A DNA stretch of 10,859 bases from the NCBI GenBank assembly GCA_900767075.1, contig CAAFXX010000576.1, positions 1-10,859 of the forward strand, given 5' to 3'. Positions 1-6,268 of the stretch are shown here, piece by piece. Within the stretch, counting starts at the first letter, position 1. Each line of letters starts with the position of its first letter. The translations under genes and the position numbers were made by a program. Source of the DNA: Bacteroidales bacterium (GTDB lineage: Bacteria > Bacteroidota > Bacteroidia > Bacteroidales > Muribaculaceae). The notes beneath the pieces were generated by a model. That model searched no databases. It worked only from the letters and a program-made list of their open reading frames with translations, and had not been told where the DNA came from.

Positions 1-1313
1 CTGACTCCCGACCGGAATCCCTGAGGAACAAAGAGAATTGTAATGCCATCTCCGTGCCTACCTTTTCATTGCAACAGACATACGGCGACTCTGTCAAGAC
101 AACACGAAAAGCAAAAATCTACACTTACCTTTTTTCAGCCCACGAACTTTTAGGACTGAAGCCGGGAACTCCCCTTACCGACGAGCAGAAAACAAAAGCA
201 GCGCAATTGGCACAGGAGCAAACCAAGGCTCCGGCAGACTCGGCTGTTTTCGACGCCTCCGGGGCCCGCGATGAAAACGAAGCATGGAATGCAACAAGAA
301 ATGTATCGACGGAACGAAAATGCCGCTTTACCGTCGCCGGGCTTGATTCCGTGATGAAAAAGAACGAAATCTATGCCGAAGCAACCTTAATCGGAGCAGA
401 CAGCATGGTCTGGGACACAACGTCGGAGTTTAATATATCCATACTTAAACCTTCCGTCTCGCTAACCATACCCTACTCTCAGTTACAGGGACTGACTGTC
501 AACGTATACAGCCGGATAAATCCTTTCGACATCCTTCCCGGAATGTGGCAGACCCTCATAATGACACTGTTCGTGTCATGTTTGCTTATCGTCTGCCTTA
601 TATATCAATTCTCAACCGTGATCAAGCTCTCGCGTCTCGACAGGATGCGCAACAGTTTTGTCACGACAATGATCCATGAACTGAAACGCCCCCTCTCCAC
701 TCTGAAAATGTGCGTGTCCGGGCTGGACAACAAGAGGATGGTGGATGATGCGGATACAAGAAAGGAGCTTCTATCGGAAACAAGAAACGCCCTCGACAAC
801 CTTTCGGCATATTTCTCAAAACTCAGGGACATCACATTTAACAATGTGGAGCAGATTCCGCTGAATATCCAAAACGTCAGACTTCACGATCTTTTCGGCA
901 ACGTGGTTTCAGCTACGACATTCCCGGCGGACAAGACAATCACCGTCAGAAATGAAATTGACGAAGAAACCGAAGTTCCGGCCGACCGCTCGCATCTCTA
1001 TAATATCCTGGTCAACCTTATGGAAAACGCCATCAAATATTCCGGACCATCGGTTGAAATCAAGGCATATGCCTTAAAACACGACGGGAATGTCGAACTT
1101 CATGTCTGTGACACCGGAAACGGTATTTCTTCCACCGACCTGAAACATATTTTCAAGCGCTTCTATCGCGGCAAGGCATCCAAAGGAGAACAACCCGGAA
1201 TGGGACTTGGACTTGCATACGTAAAGCTGCTTGTCGAGGCACACGGCGGTAGGATCTCTGTCGAAAGCACAGAGGGGGAAGGCTCTTGTTTCACAATAAT
1301 TTTTCCGCAATGA
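1..1313 (+). CDS. Sensor histidine kinase, 5' end cut by window edge
   Basis: Membrane sensor kinase that autophosphorylates on a His and passes the phosphate to the response regulator encoded next. The frame is open from base 3 to the stop at 1311-1313 with no stop at its 5' end, so the gene probably starts outside the window; the GTG at 54 is only the first start-like codon. Residue numbers below count from that GTG. Residues 1-163 are probably extracytoplasmic. A membrane segment spans about 164-187. The HisKA H-box has His208 in MIHELKRPL. The HATPase domain follows with N-box Asn325 (MENAIKYS), G1 box DTGNG from 353, an F box (FKRFYRG) and G2 box GMGLGL from 382. A first membrane segment or signal anchor should lie upstream. 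The T/N usually found four residues after the His is Arg here. The stop overlaps the next start (ATGA). The kinase call is secure; the stimulus is unknown. Confidence 0.93.
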   Translation, partial: DSRPESLRNKENCNAISVPTFSLQQTYGDSVKTTRKAKIYTYLFSAHELLGLKPGTPLTDEQKTKAAQLAQEQTKAPADSAVFDASGARDENEAWNATRNVSTERKCRFTVAGLDSVMKKNEIYAEATLIGADSMVWDTTSEFNISILKPSVSLTIPYSQLQGLTVNVYSRINPFDILPGMWQTLIMTLFVSCLLIVCLIYQFSTVIKLSRLDRMRNSFVTTMIHELKRPLSTLKMCVSGLDNKRMVDDADTRKELLSETRNALDNLSAYFSKLRDITFNNVEQIPLNIQNVRLHDLFGNVVSATTFPADKTITVRNEIDEETEVPADRSHLYNILVNLMENAIKYSGPSVEIKAYALKHDGNVELHVCDTGNGISSTDLKHIFKRFYRGKASKGEQPGMGLGLAYVKLLVEAHGGRISVESTEGEGSCFTIIFPQ

Positions 1314-1987
1314 AGAAGGCAATCAAAATACTTTTGGTTGACGACGACCTTAAAAACTCGATGCTTCTAAAGCGCTTCATCGAAGCCGAGGGGTATGAAG
1401 TGACATACGCGAACAACGGCAAAGTCGGTCTGGAGATATACCGGGAGATACATCCCGACCTGATCCTGCTTGACATTAACATGCCGGAGCTCGACGGATT
1501 CGAAATGGCTCGGATTATCAGACAGGGCGACAAGCGCGTGATAATATTTTTCCTGACCGACAGGACCGACAAAGTGGACCGTCTGCACGGTTTTTCGCTG
1601 AAAGGAAACGATTACATCCCCAAACCGTTTTATCCGGAGGAACTGATAGCGAAAATCGACGAACGGTTCGAGAGCATTAGCATAAATCAGGACGTGGAGT
1701 ACCGGTTGGGTGACACCGTCTTCCGCCCGAATCTATCATGCCTCACATATAAAGGTGAAAACCATTCCCTATCCGTGCGTCAGACAGAAATACTCCAGTT
1801 GCTCGCCGAAAATATCGGCAGTCCGGTGGAACGCGACGTGATACTCGAGAAAGTCTGGGGAGATGCAAGCTACTCGAACTCCCTCGCCCTGAACGTGCAG
1901 ATAACCTATATCAGAAAGTTACTGGCAGATCCTTCGGTCTCAATCATCTCCATCAAGAAGAAAGGCTATATCCTGACTGTGGATTAA
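1310..1987 (+). CDS. OmpR/PhoB-family response regulator
   Basis: Cytoplasmic DNA-binding regulator of 225 residues and the likely partner of the preceding kinase. The receiver domain (about 1-120) has acidic-pocket residues Asp11 and Asp12, phosphoacceptor Asp55 (LLDINMP), the switch Thr83 and conserved Lys105 followed by Pro (KPF). The C-terminal part (about 130-225) is a winged-helix trans_reg_C domain: the RQTEILQLLAEN and NVQITYIRKLL stretches match the helices, and KKGYIL the wing. I chose ATG 1310 because it overlaps the kinase stop as ATGA and puts the receiver at the very N-terminus; an in-frame TTG at 1286 would add eight residues encoded inside the kinase gene. Translational coupling to the kinase is likely. 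Target genes are unknown; the downstream envelope genes are candidates by position only. Confidence 0.95.
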   Translation: MKKAIKILLVDDDLKNSMLLKRFIEAEGYEVTYANNGKVGLEIYREIHPDLILLDINMPELDGFEMARIIRQGDKRVIIFFLTDRTDKVDRLHGFSLKGNDYIPKPFYPEELIAKIDERFESISINQDVEYRLGDTVFRPNLSCLTYKGENHSLSVRQTEILQLLAENIGSPVERDVILEKVWGDASYSNSLALNVQITYIRKLLADPSVSIISIKKKGYILTVD

Positions 1988-1988
1988 T

Positions 1989-2020
1989 CCGGATTTCCAC
2001 TCCGGTTCAACTATTTTTCT
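1989..2020 (+). terminator. Weak candidate terminator after the two-component genes
   Basis: CCGGA (1989-1993) pairs with TCCGG (2001-2005) around a 7-nt loop, just after the regulator stop codon. A T-rich run (ATTTTTCTTT) begins about 7 bases past the stem. The stem is only 5 bp and the T run is displaced, so function is uncertain. Confidence 0.35.
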
Positions 2021-2036
2021 TTATTGTTGTCGGATT

Positions 2037-2068
2037 TTTCGTTTTAAATATTATTTACAATACCTTTG
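2037..2068 (+). promoter_or_regulatory. Candidate promoter (distal) for the lipoprotein/barrel genes
   Basis: TACCTTTG at 2061-2068 matches the Bacteroidota -7 consensus TAnnTTTG exactly. Twenty bases upstream is TTTC (2037-2040), one mismatch from the -33 TTTG. Transcription would start near 2074 and give a leader of about 150 nt before the ATG at 2226. Confidence 0.45.
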
Positions 2069-2099
2069 ATTTTTTAAGATTTATTATTAATTTTGTGCT

Positions 2100-2220
2100 T
2101 TACTACAAATTTATGTTACTCATTTGAACCGCAAATGTGTCATTTATATTTCTGTTTGGCAAGGTCAAGGTAACCATTAACTTCATTATCAAAATACGCT
2201 TAATATTATTACAAATTTAT
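2100..2220 (+). repeat. Pair of 15-bp direct repeats upstream of the lipoprotein gene
   Basis: TTACTACAAATTTAT (2100-2114) and TTATTACAAATTTAT (2206-2220) match at 14 of 15 positions and are 106 bp apart. The second copy ends 5 bp before the start codon at 2226. They could be binding sites for a regulator such as the upstream response regulator, but the spacer is very AT-rich, so chance similarity is possible. Confidence 0.45.
2123..2152 (+). promoter_or_regulatory. Candidate promoter (proximal) for the lipoprotein/barrel genes
   Basis: TTTG (2123-2126), an 18-bp spacer, then TATATTTC (2145-2152), which has one mismatch to TAnnTTTG. It would start transcription near 2159, about 67 nt before the start codon. 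It is an alternative or addition to the site at 2061; sequence alone cannot decide between them. Confidence 0.35.
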
Positions 2221-2225
2221 ACTTC

Positions 2226-4001
2226 ATGAAACAAATCTTTTACGGAGCCTGCCTGACATTGTGCACCACGCTTCTTTTAACAGGTTGTGTCGACAACGGA
2301 TATGACCTGAGCAACATCGACACAACCTCCGAACTGAAGGTGGTCGATCTTCAGCTTCCGGTCAATCTCGACGCCATCACCCTTGATGACATCATCACAA
2401 TCGACGAAGACAGTAAAATCAAGATCCGCGACGTCGACGGCAAGCCAGCATATGTCGTGACGGAACAAGGAGAATTCAATTCCGATAAAATCACTATCAA
2501 CGAATTCTCGGCTGAAGCCCCCCTCATCAATCCTTCTCGTCTGATATTCGGTCCCCCCGCCGCCAGCTCATCGAAACGCAAGGCAAACGGTCCTTCGGTC
2601 ACTTTCGGACTCAATTCATTCGAAGACCGCGACATTAATATTTCTGCGGCAAACATCGACGAATCAATTGTAGAAATCTCCAATATATTCATGGACAGGA
2701 AGCCGCTGACGCTTTCCATCTCCCTGATTTGTGAGGCGAATATGGGGACATCGGTCACGATGGAGGTGACAAACCTGAAATTCAAATTATTCAAGGGTCT
2801 TCAACTCGCATCGCTGCCGCAGGGATATTCGTATGATCCTTCCACCGGCGAACTGAATATCGCAAAACTCGAATGCCCCGGCAACAACGCCCTTATCGAG
2901 CTAAATGTCAACGGCATAGACTGCAAAGCAGCAGGAATCGGAATCGCAAATCACGCCATCGACTATAACACCACCCTTACAGTCACGGACGCAAACCTCA
3001 CAATCACCGCCACAGGTTCAGAGCTTCCATCCGGCCTTACGAGCATGAGCTTCGGTGTCTACACCACCGTCAGCGAGCTCACGGCATCCGCATTCTCCGG
3101 CAAGCTGAAATATATGCTTAAGGAAGACGGCAGCGACGGCATTCATATCGACCCGATCGAGCTTACCGATATTCCCGACTTCCTGTCGCAGGAAGGAACG
3201 GATCTCCGTCTTGCCAACCCACAGCTCTACATAAGCATCACAAATCCGGTTTACGAACAGAAACTGTTTTTCACATCCGGATTCAGCCTCCGCTCCTATC
3301 ACGGCGACAACTTCCAGACCTATAATCTCGACAACAACAAACGTATCGAAATAACCACCGACCAGAATGAGGGACCCTACAATTTCCTTCTTTCCCCTAA
3401 GCCTGCCGACAACATCCCCGCTTATTCGAAAAATCTCGAGCACGTGCCGTTCAGCAGTCTGAGCAACGTTCTCAGCGGCAACGGCATACCCCAGAAGATA
3501 GAAGTGGAACTCCTCTCTCCGGAAATGCCGACACAGACTGTGACGAAATTCCCGCTCGGCGTGGAATACAACGGCGTTAAAGGCACATATGACTTCTTCG
3601 CTCCGCTCGCGCTCAAGACCGACGACAACACCGTGATCGTCTATGGCGACACCGAGGACGGATGGGGTTCGGAAGACCTTGACAAGTTGACCATCACACG
3701 TCTCGTCGTCAACGCCAACCTTACCAGCACAATGCCCATAGGAGCAGAGCTAACCGCAAGCCCCATCGACCGCGAGGGTCACGTCATGCCCAATGTGACA
3801 ATACACCCTGTGCAGGTACAGCCACATGCCGACAATCAGCCTATCACTATTGAAACCACTGGCGAAATCCGCGATCTCGACGGCATCCGCTTCCAGGCGA
3901 CCGTTCGTCCCGGGTCCGAAACCGCCCTTTCACCCGACATGACCCTTACGCTCAAGGATCTCAAGGCTACTGTTTCGGGCAGCTACATCACAGATTTCTA
4001 A
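2226..4001 (+). CDS. Outer-membrane-type lipoprotein of unknown function
   Basis: A 591-residue lipoprotein. The N-terminus has a charged start (MKQ), a hydrophobic stretch and the lipobox LLTGC with Cys21 as the lipidated residue. The mature protein begins C-V-D-N-G-Y-D and lacks an obvious acidic/lysine surface-export signal right after the Cys, so the face of the membrane is unclear. A YDLSNIDTT stretch follows; from memory, related stretches open uncharacterised Bacteroidales lipoproteins. The rest has no catalytic motif I recognise. It alternates short hydrophobic and polar strands (for example LTITRLVVNANLT and IRFQATVRPGS), suggesting stacked beta-sandwich domains. A basic, Ser-rich linker (SSSKRK) lies near residue 115. 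The gene ends 34 bp before the barrel gene, suggesting one operon and perhaps one complex. The lipoprotein call is firm; no function can be assigned. Confidence 0.85.
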   Translation: MKQIFYGACLTLCTTLLLTGCVDNGYDLSNIDTTSELKVVDLQLPVNLDAITLDDIITIDEDSKIKIRDVDGKPAYVVTEQGEFNSDKITINEFSAEAPLINPSRLIFGPPAASSSKRKANGPSVTFGLNSFEDRDINISAANIDESIVEISNIFMDRKPLTLSISLICEANMGTSVTMEVTNLKFKLFKGLQLASLPQGYSYDPSTGELNIAKLECPGNNALIELNVNGIDCKAAGIGIANHAIDYNTTLTVTDANLTITATGSELPSGLTSMSFGVYTTVSELTASAFSGKLKYMLKEDGSDGIHIDPIELTDIPDFLSQEGTDLRLANPQLYISITNPVYEQKLFFTSGFSLRSYHGDNFQTYNLDNNKRIEITTDQNEGPYNFLLSPKPADNIPAYSKNLEHVPFSSLSNVLSGNGIPQKIEVELLSPEMPTQTVTKFPLGVEYNGVKGTYDFFAPLALKTDDNTVIVYGDTEDGWGSEDLDKLTITRLVVNANLTSTMPIGAELTASPIDREGHVMPNVTIHPVQVQPHADNQPITIETTGEIRDLDGIRFQATVRPGSETALSPDMTLTLKDLKATVSGSYITDF

Positions 4002-4035
4002 TTCATAAAGCTGTTTAACGCTTCCATTTCCAATC

Positions 4036-5421
4036 ATGAAACATATTAGCAAAGCAATAATATCAGCCGCCCTTATCGCGGCTCCCGCCATAGCCACGGC
4101 ACAAAACACTTATTCGGGTTACTTTCTCGACGGCTACACCTACCGCTATGAGATGAACCCCGCGTTCGGAAACCAGCGTAACTTCGTGGCTATGCCCGCG
4201 CTGGGCAATCTCAATATCGCCATGCGGGGAAACCTCCATCTTTCCGATGTGCTTTACAAACTCGACGGAAAGACCGTGCTTTTCACAAATCCCGGCATTT
4301 CGGCGAATGAAGTACTCGGCAACATAGGCAACCGCAACAAAATAGGAACCAACAATAAGATCGAGATTCTTTCCGCCGGCTTCAAAGCTTTCGGCGGTTA
4401 CAATACCATTTCCATATCGGCTGTCGCAAACGTGGAGGCAAGCGTCCCCGGGTCTTTCTTCCGTCTCGCCAAGGAAGGGATAACCAATAAGACTTATGAC
4501 ATTTCCGACCTTTTCGCCAATGCGAATGCCTATGCACAGATAGCTCTTAACCATTCACGTGCCATAGAACAGGTGCCCGGCCTTCGCGTTGGCATGGCGC
4601 TTAAATTTTTTGTCGGCGTAGGAAATATCGACCTCAACCTAAACAAGGCAGACCTTACTCTGTCGCCCGATGGATGGATAGCCCGCACCAATGCCGACAT
4701 CTATGCTTCGGTGACAGGCTTGCGCTACGAGATGGACACCTACCACCCCAAGGACGGTTCGAGCCCCCGTGAATATGTGTCGGGTGCCAATCTCGACGAC
4801 GGGTTCGGAATCAATGGCTTCGGAATGGGGTTCGATCTGGGAGCCACCTATAAATGGAATGACTTCAATTTCTCGCTCGCCGTGCTTGACCTGGGCTTCA
4901 TGAACTGGGGCAAAACCAAATGGGCATCTACCGACGGCACCCAGGAGATCACCACAGACTCATATACATTCAATGTGAGCGATGACGCCGACAATTCATT
5001 CGACAATGAGCTCGACCGCCTCACCGACGACCTCTCGAAGCTTTATCAGCTCAAGGACATGGGTGAGCTGAGTTCCCGCACCCGAGCGCTTGGCGCCACC
5101 TTGAATGTGGGTGTCGATTATGAGCTGCCATATTATCGCAAACTGCATTTCGGTCTGCTGAATTCCACCAGAATCAACGGAAAGTACAGTTGGACACAAT
5201 TCCGTCTGTCAGCTAATGTCGCACCCGTGAAGGTATTCTCGGCAGGCATCAACGCCGCCGTCGGAACATACGGCTTCGGCTTCGGCTGGATACTTAACCT
5301 GCATGCCCGCGGCATAAACTTCTTCCTTGGAATGGACCACACCGTTGGCAAGCTCAGCAAACAGTTCATACCGCTCAACTCCAACGCAAGCCTCAACTTA
5401 GGTCTCAACTTCCCGTTCTGA
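4036..5421 (+). CDS. Predicted outer-membrane beta-barrel, DUF5723-like
   Basis: A 461-residue exported protein. The signal peptide spans residues 1-22 (MKH, then a hydrophobic Ala/Ile run) with likely cleavage at ATA|QN. The mature N-terminus has a YRYEMNPAFGNQRN segment, resembling the NPAF-type opening I associate with DUF5723 proteins of Bacteroidota. The remainder is rich in Gly and aromatic residues with alternating amphipathic strands (for example LNLGLNFPF at the end). It finishes on Phe, the typical C-terminal signal for BAM-assembled outer-membrane barrels. A polar, acidic stretch near residues 315-345 (DDADNSFDNELDRL) may be a periplasmic or surface loop. It follows the lipoprotein gene by 34 bp with no promoter seen between, so the two products probably act together. 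The barrel topology is inferred from composition; the DUF assignment is from memory. Confidence 0.75.
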   Translation: MKHISKAIISAALIAAPAIATAQNTYSGYFLDGYTYRYEMNPAFGNQRNFVAMPALGNLNIAMRGNLHLSDVLYKLDGKTVLFTNPGISANEVLGNIGNRNKIGTNNKIEILSAGFKAFGGYNTISISAVANVEASVPGSFFRLAKEGITNKTYDISDLFANANAYAQIALNHSRAIEQVPGLRVGMALKFFVGVGNIDLNLNKADLTLSPDGWIARTNADIYASVTGLRYEMDTYHPKDGSSPREYVSGANLDDGFGINGFGMGFDLGATYKWNDFNFSLAVLDLGFMNWGKTKWASTDGTQEITTDSYTFNVSDDADNSFDNELDRLTDDLSKLYQLKDMGELSSRTRALGATLNVGVDYELPYYRKLHFGLLNSTRINGKYSWTQFRLSANVAPVKVFSAGINAAVGTYGFGFGWILNLHARGINFFLGMDHTVGKLSKQFIPLNSNASLNLGLNFPF

Positions 5422-5459
5422 CATAATCACGGCTGACATAGCGGAAAAGAGGCTTCGAC

Positions 5460-5519
5460 ATGAGTTAATTAATGTTAATATTTGTGAAAAATAACGCATC
5501 AACTCATCTTTTAACTCAT
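5460..5519 (+). repeat. AACTCAT repeat cluster upstream of the rimP promoter
   Basis: ATGAGTTAA (5460-5468) is the exact reverse complement of TTAACTCAT (5511-5519). A further direct copy of AACTCAT lies at 5501-5507, exactly 12 bp before the one at 5513-5519. The two direct copies sit about 50-70 bp upstream of the predicted transcription start, where an activator or repressor could bind. The 42-nt gap between the inverted arms makes a simple terminator hairpin unlikely. Confidence 0.5.
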
Positions 5520-5558
5520 TTTCAGAAGCTACGGCATAATAATAGCATGGATTTTTAT

Positions 5559-5566
5559 TATCTTTG
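5559..5566 (+). promoter_or_regulatory. Promoter -7 element for the rimP-nusA-infB operon
   Basis: TATCTTTG is a perfect match to the Bacteroidota sigma-ABfr -7 consensus TAnnTTTG. No good TTTG -33 element is present at the expected distance, which fits a promoter helped by an upstream activator or the adjacent AT-rich DNA. The predicted transcription start is about 5571-5573, leaving a leader of roughly 210 nt before rimP. Confidence 0.7.
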
Positions 5567-5578
5567 CAGAAGAATTCC

Positions 5579-5608
5579 GGAGGGGACGCAAGTTCCCTCC
5601 TTTTCTTT
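5579..5608 (+). terminator. GNRA-capped hairpin with T tract in the rimP leader (candidate attenuator)
   Basis: GGAGGGGAC (5579-5587) pairs with GTTCCCTCC (5592-5600) over 9 bp, including one G-U pair, closed by a GCAA tetraloop. TTTTCTTT (5601-5608) follows directly. This has the form of an intrinsic terminator, yet it lies just downstream of the predicted promoter and ahead of an essential operon, so it would act as an attenuator or a stabilising 5' structure rather than as the end of the upstream gene. Confidence 0.6.
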
Positions 5609-5634
5609 AGCAATCCGGAATCGCGTTAAGCGAC

Positions 5635-5736
5635 ATGGTTCCAGCGCATTTGCTTCTGCGGCTTTCTTTCCGGCGCAGCCGGCACAGGAAGCGGCGGGAG
5701 TTGTGTTGTATCTTGCCGAAACGTGCCGATGCATGA
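5635..5736 (+). CDS. Possible 33-residue Arg-rich leader ORF
   Basis: Starts MVPAHLL, continues into a strongly basic middle (RRSRHRKRR) and ends RADA before TGA. It lies wholly within the predicted rimP leader and overlaps the third hairpin. Its stop overlaps an ATG (ATGA) that opens a 5-codon ORF. No homologue is recognised. The frame may be fortuitous, and part of its composition is imposed by the GC-rich stem; its interest lies in its place at the head of an ATGA chain. Confidence 0.2.
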   Translation: MVPAHLLLRLSFRRSRHRKRRELCCILPKRADA

Positions 5737-5788
5737 TAAGGCAGGCATGACCGCACTGCTTAGCGTTCCGATAAATTCACAGGCATGA
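5733..5788 (+). CDS. Two micro-ORFs chained by ATGA to rimP
   Basis: A 5-codon ORF MIRQA (5733-5750) starts at the ATGA that ends the 33-residue ORF. Its own stop overlaps the ATG of a 13-codon ORF, MTALLSVPINSQA (5747-5788). The stop of that ORF overlaps the rimP start at 5785. Each junction reads GCATGA. The geometry would allow translation to be passed into rimP, but no direct evidence of translation is available. Confidence 0.25.
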
Positions 5789-6249
5789 TAGATAAAGAAG
5801 CTTTAAAGAAATTCGTAGAGTCACGGTTGGGAAACACCCCGTTCTTTCTGACAGATTTACGCGTGAGTCCTGCTAACGAGATTGTCGTGGAGATCGATTC
5901 CGACGACAGCGTCGACATCGAGTTCTGCATGGAGCTGACACGCGCCATCGAAGCGGAATTCAGCCGCGACGATGAAGATTACGAGCTCGAGGTGGGATCG
6001 GCGGGGCTCACAAGCCCCCTGAAAGTGCGCCGCCAGTATTTTAAATACATAGGCGAGGAACTTGACGTGCTGACAACCGACGGACGCAAACTGCGCGGCG
6101 TGCTCCGCGAAGCCGGCGACGACACCTTCACGCTGTCGGTAACCGTAAAAGAGAAGCCCGAAGGCGCCAAACGCCCCGTGACGGTCGAGAAGGACGTGAT
6201 CATCCCCTACGCCCAGGTGAAGAAAGCTGTCTACGTGCTGAAATTCTGA
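5785..6249 (+). CDS. rimP: Ribosome maturation factor RimP
   Basis: Cytoplasmic factor that binds the free 30S subunit and helps its late assembly. At 154 residues it has the usual size. The N-terminal alpha/beta domain (about 1-80) carries the acidic DSDDSVDIEFC stretch and ends in the conserved segment ELEVGSAGLTSPL (67-79), the Bacteroidota form of the family's SSPGLdrPL motif. The C-terminal SH3-like domain begins around YFKYIGEEL (85) and runs to the end (VKKAVYVLKF). ATG 5785 is preceded by no Shine-Dalgarno sequence, as usual in this phylum, and overlaps the stop of a short upstream ORF. It is the first gene of the rimP-nusA-infB operon; nusA starts 19 bp later. Identity rests on the motif, size and gene order together. 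Confidence 0.95.
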   Translation: MIDKEALKKFVESRLGNTPFFLTDLRVSPANEIVVEIDSDDSVDIEFCMELTRAIEAEFSRDDEDYELEVGSAGLTSPLKVRRQYFKYIGEELDVLTTDGRKLRGVLREAGDDTFTLSVTVKEKPEGAKRPVTVEKDVIIPYAQVKKAVYVLKF

Positions 6250-6268
6250 TAATAAAACAACAACCATA

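Larger units (their letters stand above)
5571..5784 (+). promoter_or_regulatory. Long structured 5' leader of rimP
   Basis: This is most of the 363-bp gap between the barrel gene and rimP. After the first hairpin come two more. The second pairs GGAA-TCGC (5617-5624) with GCGA (5630-5633) and TTCC (5639-5642), with a 5-nt bulge. The third pairs GCTTTC (5661-5666) with GGAAGC (5687-5692) and CCGGC (5670-5674) with GCCGG (5678-5682). The stretch also holds three small overlapping ORFs leading into rimP. It matches no riboswitch class I can name. Confidence 0.5.

Noticed and set aside
54..56. GTG as the start of the histidine kinase
   Set aside because: The frame is open upstream to the window edge, and a sensor with a single membrane segment and no N-terminal anchor would be unusual, so the true start is probably outside the window.
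1286..1309. TTG as the start of the response regulator
   Set aside because: It would add eight residues before the receiver domain; ATG 1310 gives the normal N-terminus and an ATGA overlap.
5481..5512. Second promoter (TTTG, 20 bp, CATCTTTT) upstream of the main one
   Set aside because: The -7 part misses both the initial T and the final G of TAnnTTTG and falls within the AACTCAT repeats; support is too weak.
5460..5519. Inverted repeat as terminator of the barrel gene
   Set aside because: The arms are 42 nt apart, the stem is AT-rich, and direct copies of the same word suggest a protein-binding site instead. No convincing terminator was found in 5422-5459.
5472..5750. 92-codon open frame on + strand across the rimP upstream region
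   Set aside because: It begins about 100 bp before the predicted transcription start, runs through the AACTCAT repeats, promoter element and hairpins, and has no recognisable protein features. Only its last codons (MIRQA) fall in the ATGA chain discussed above.
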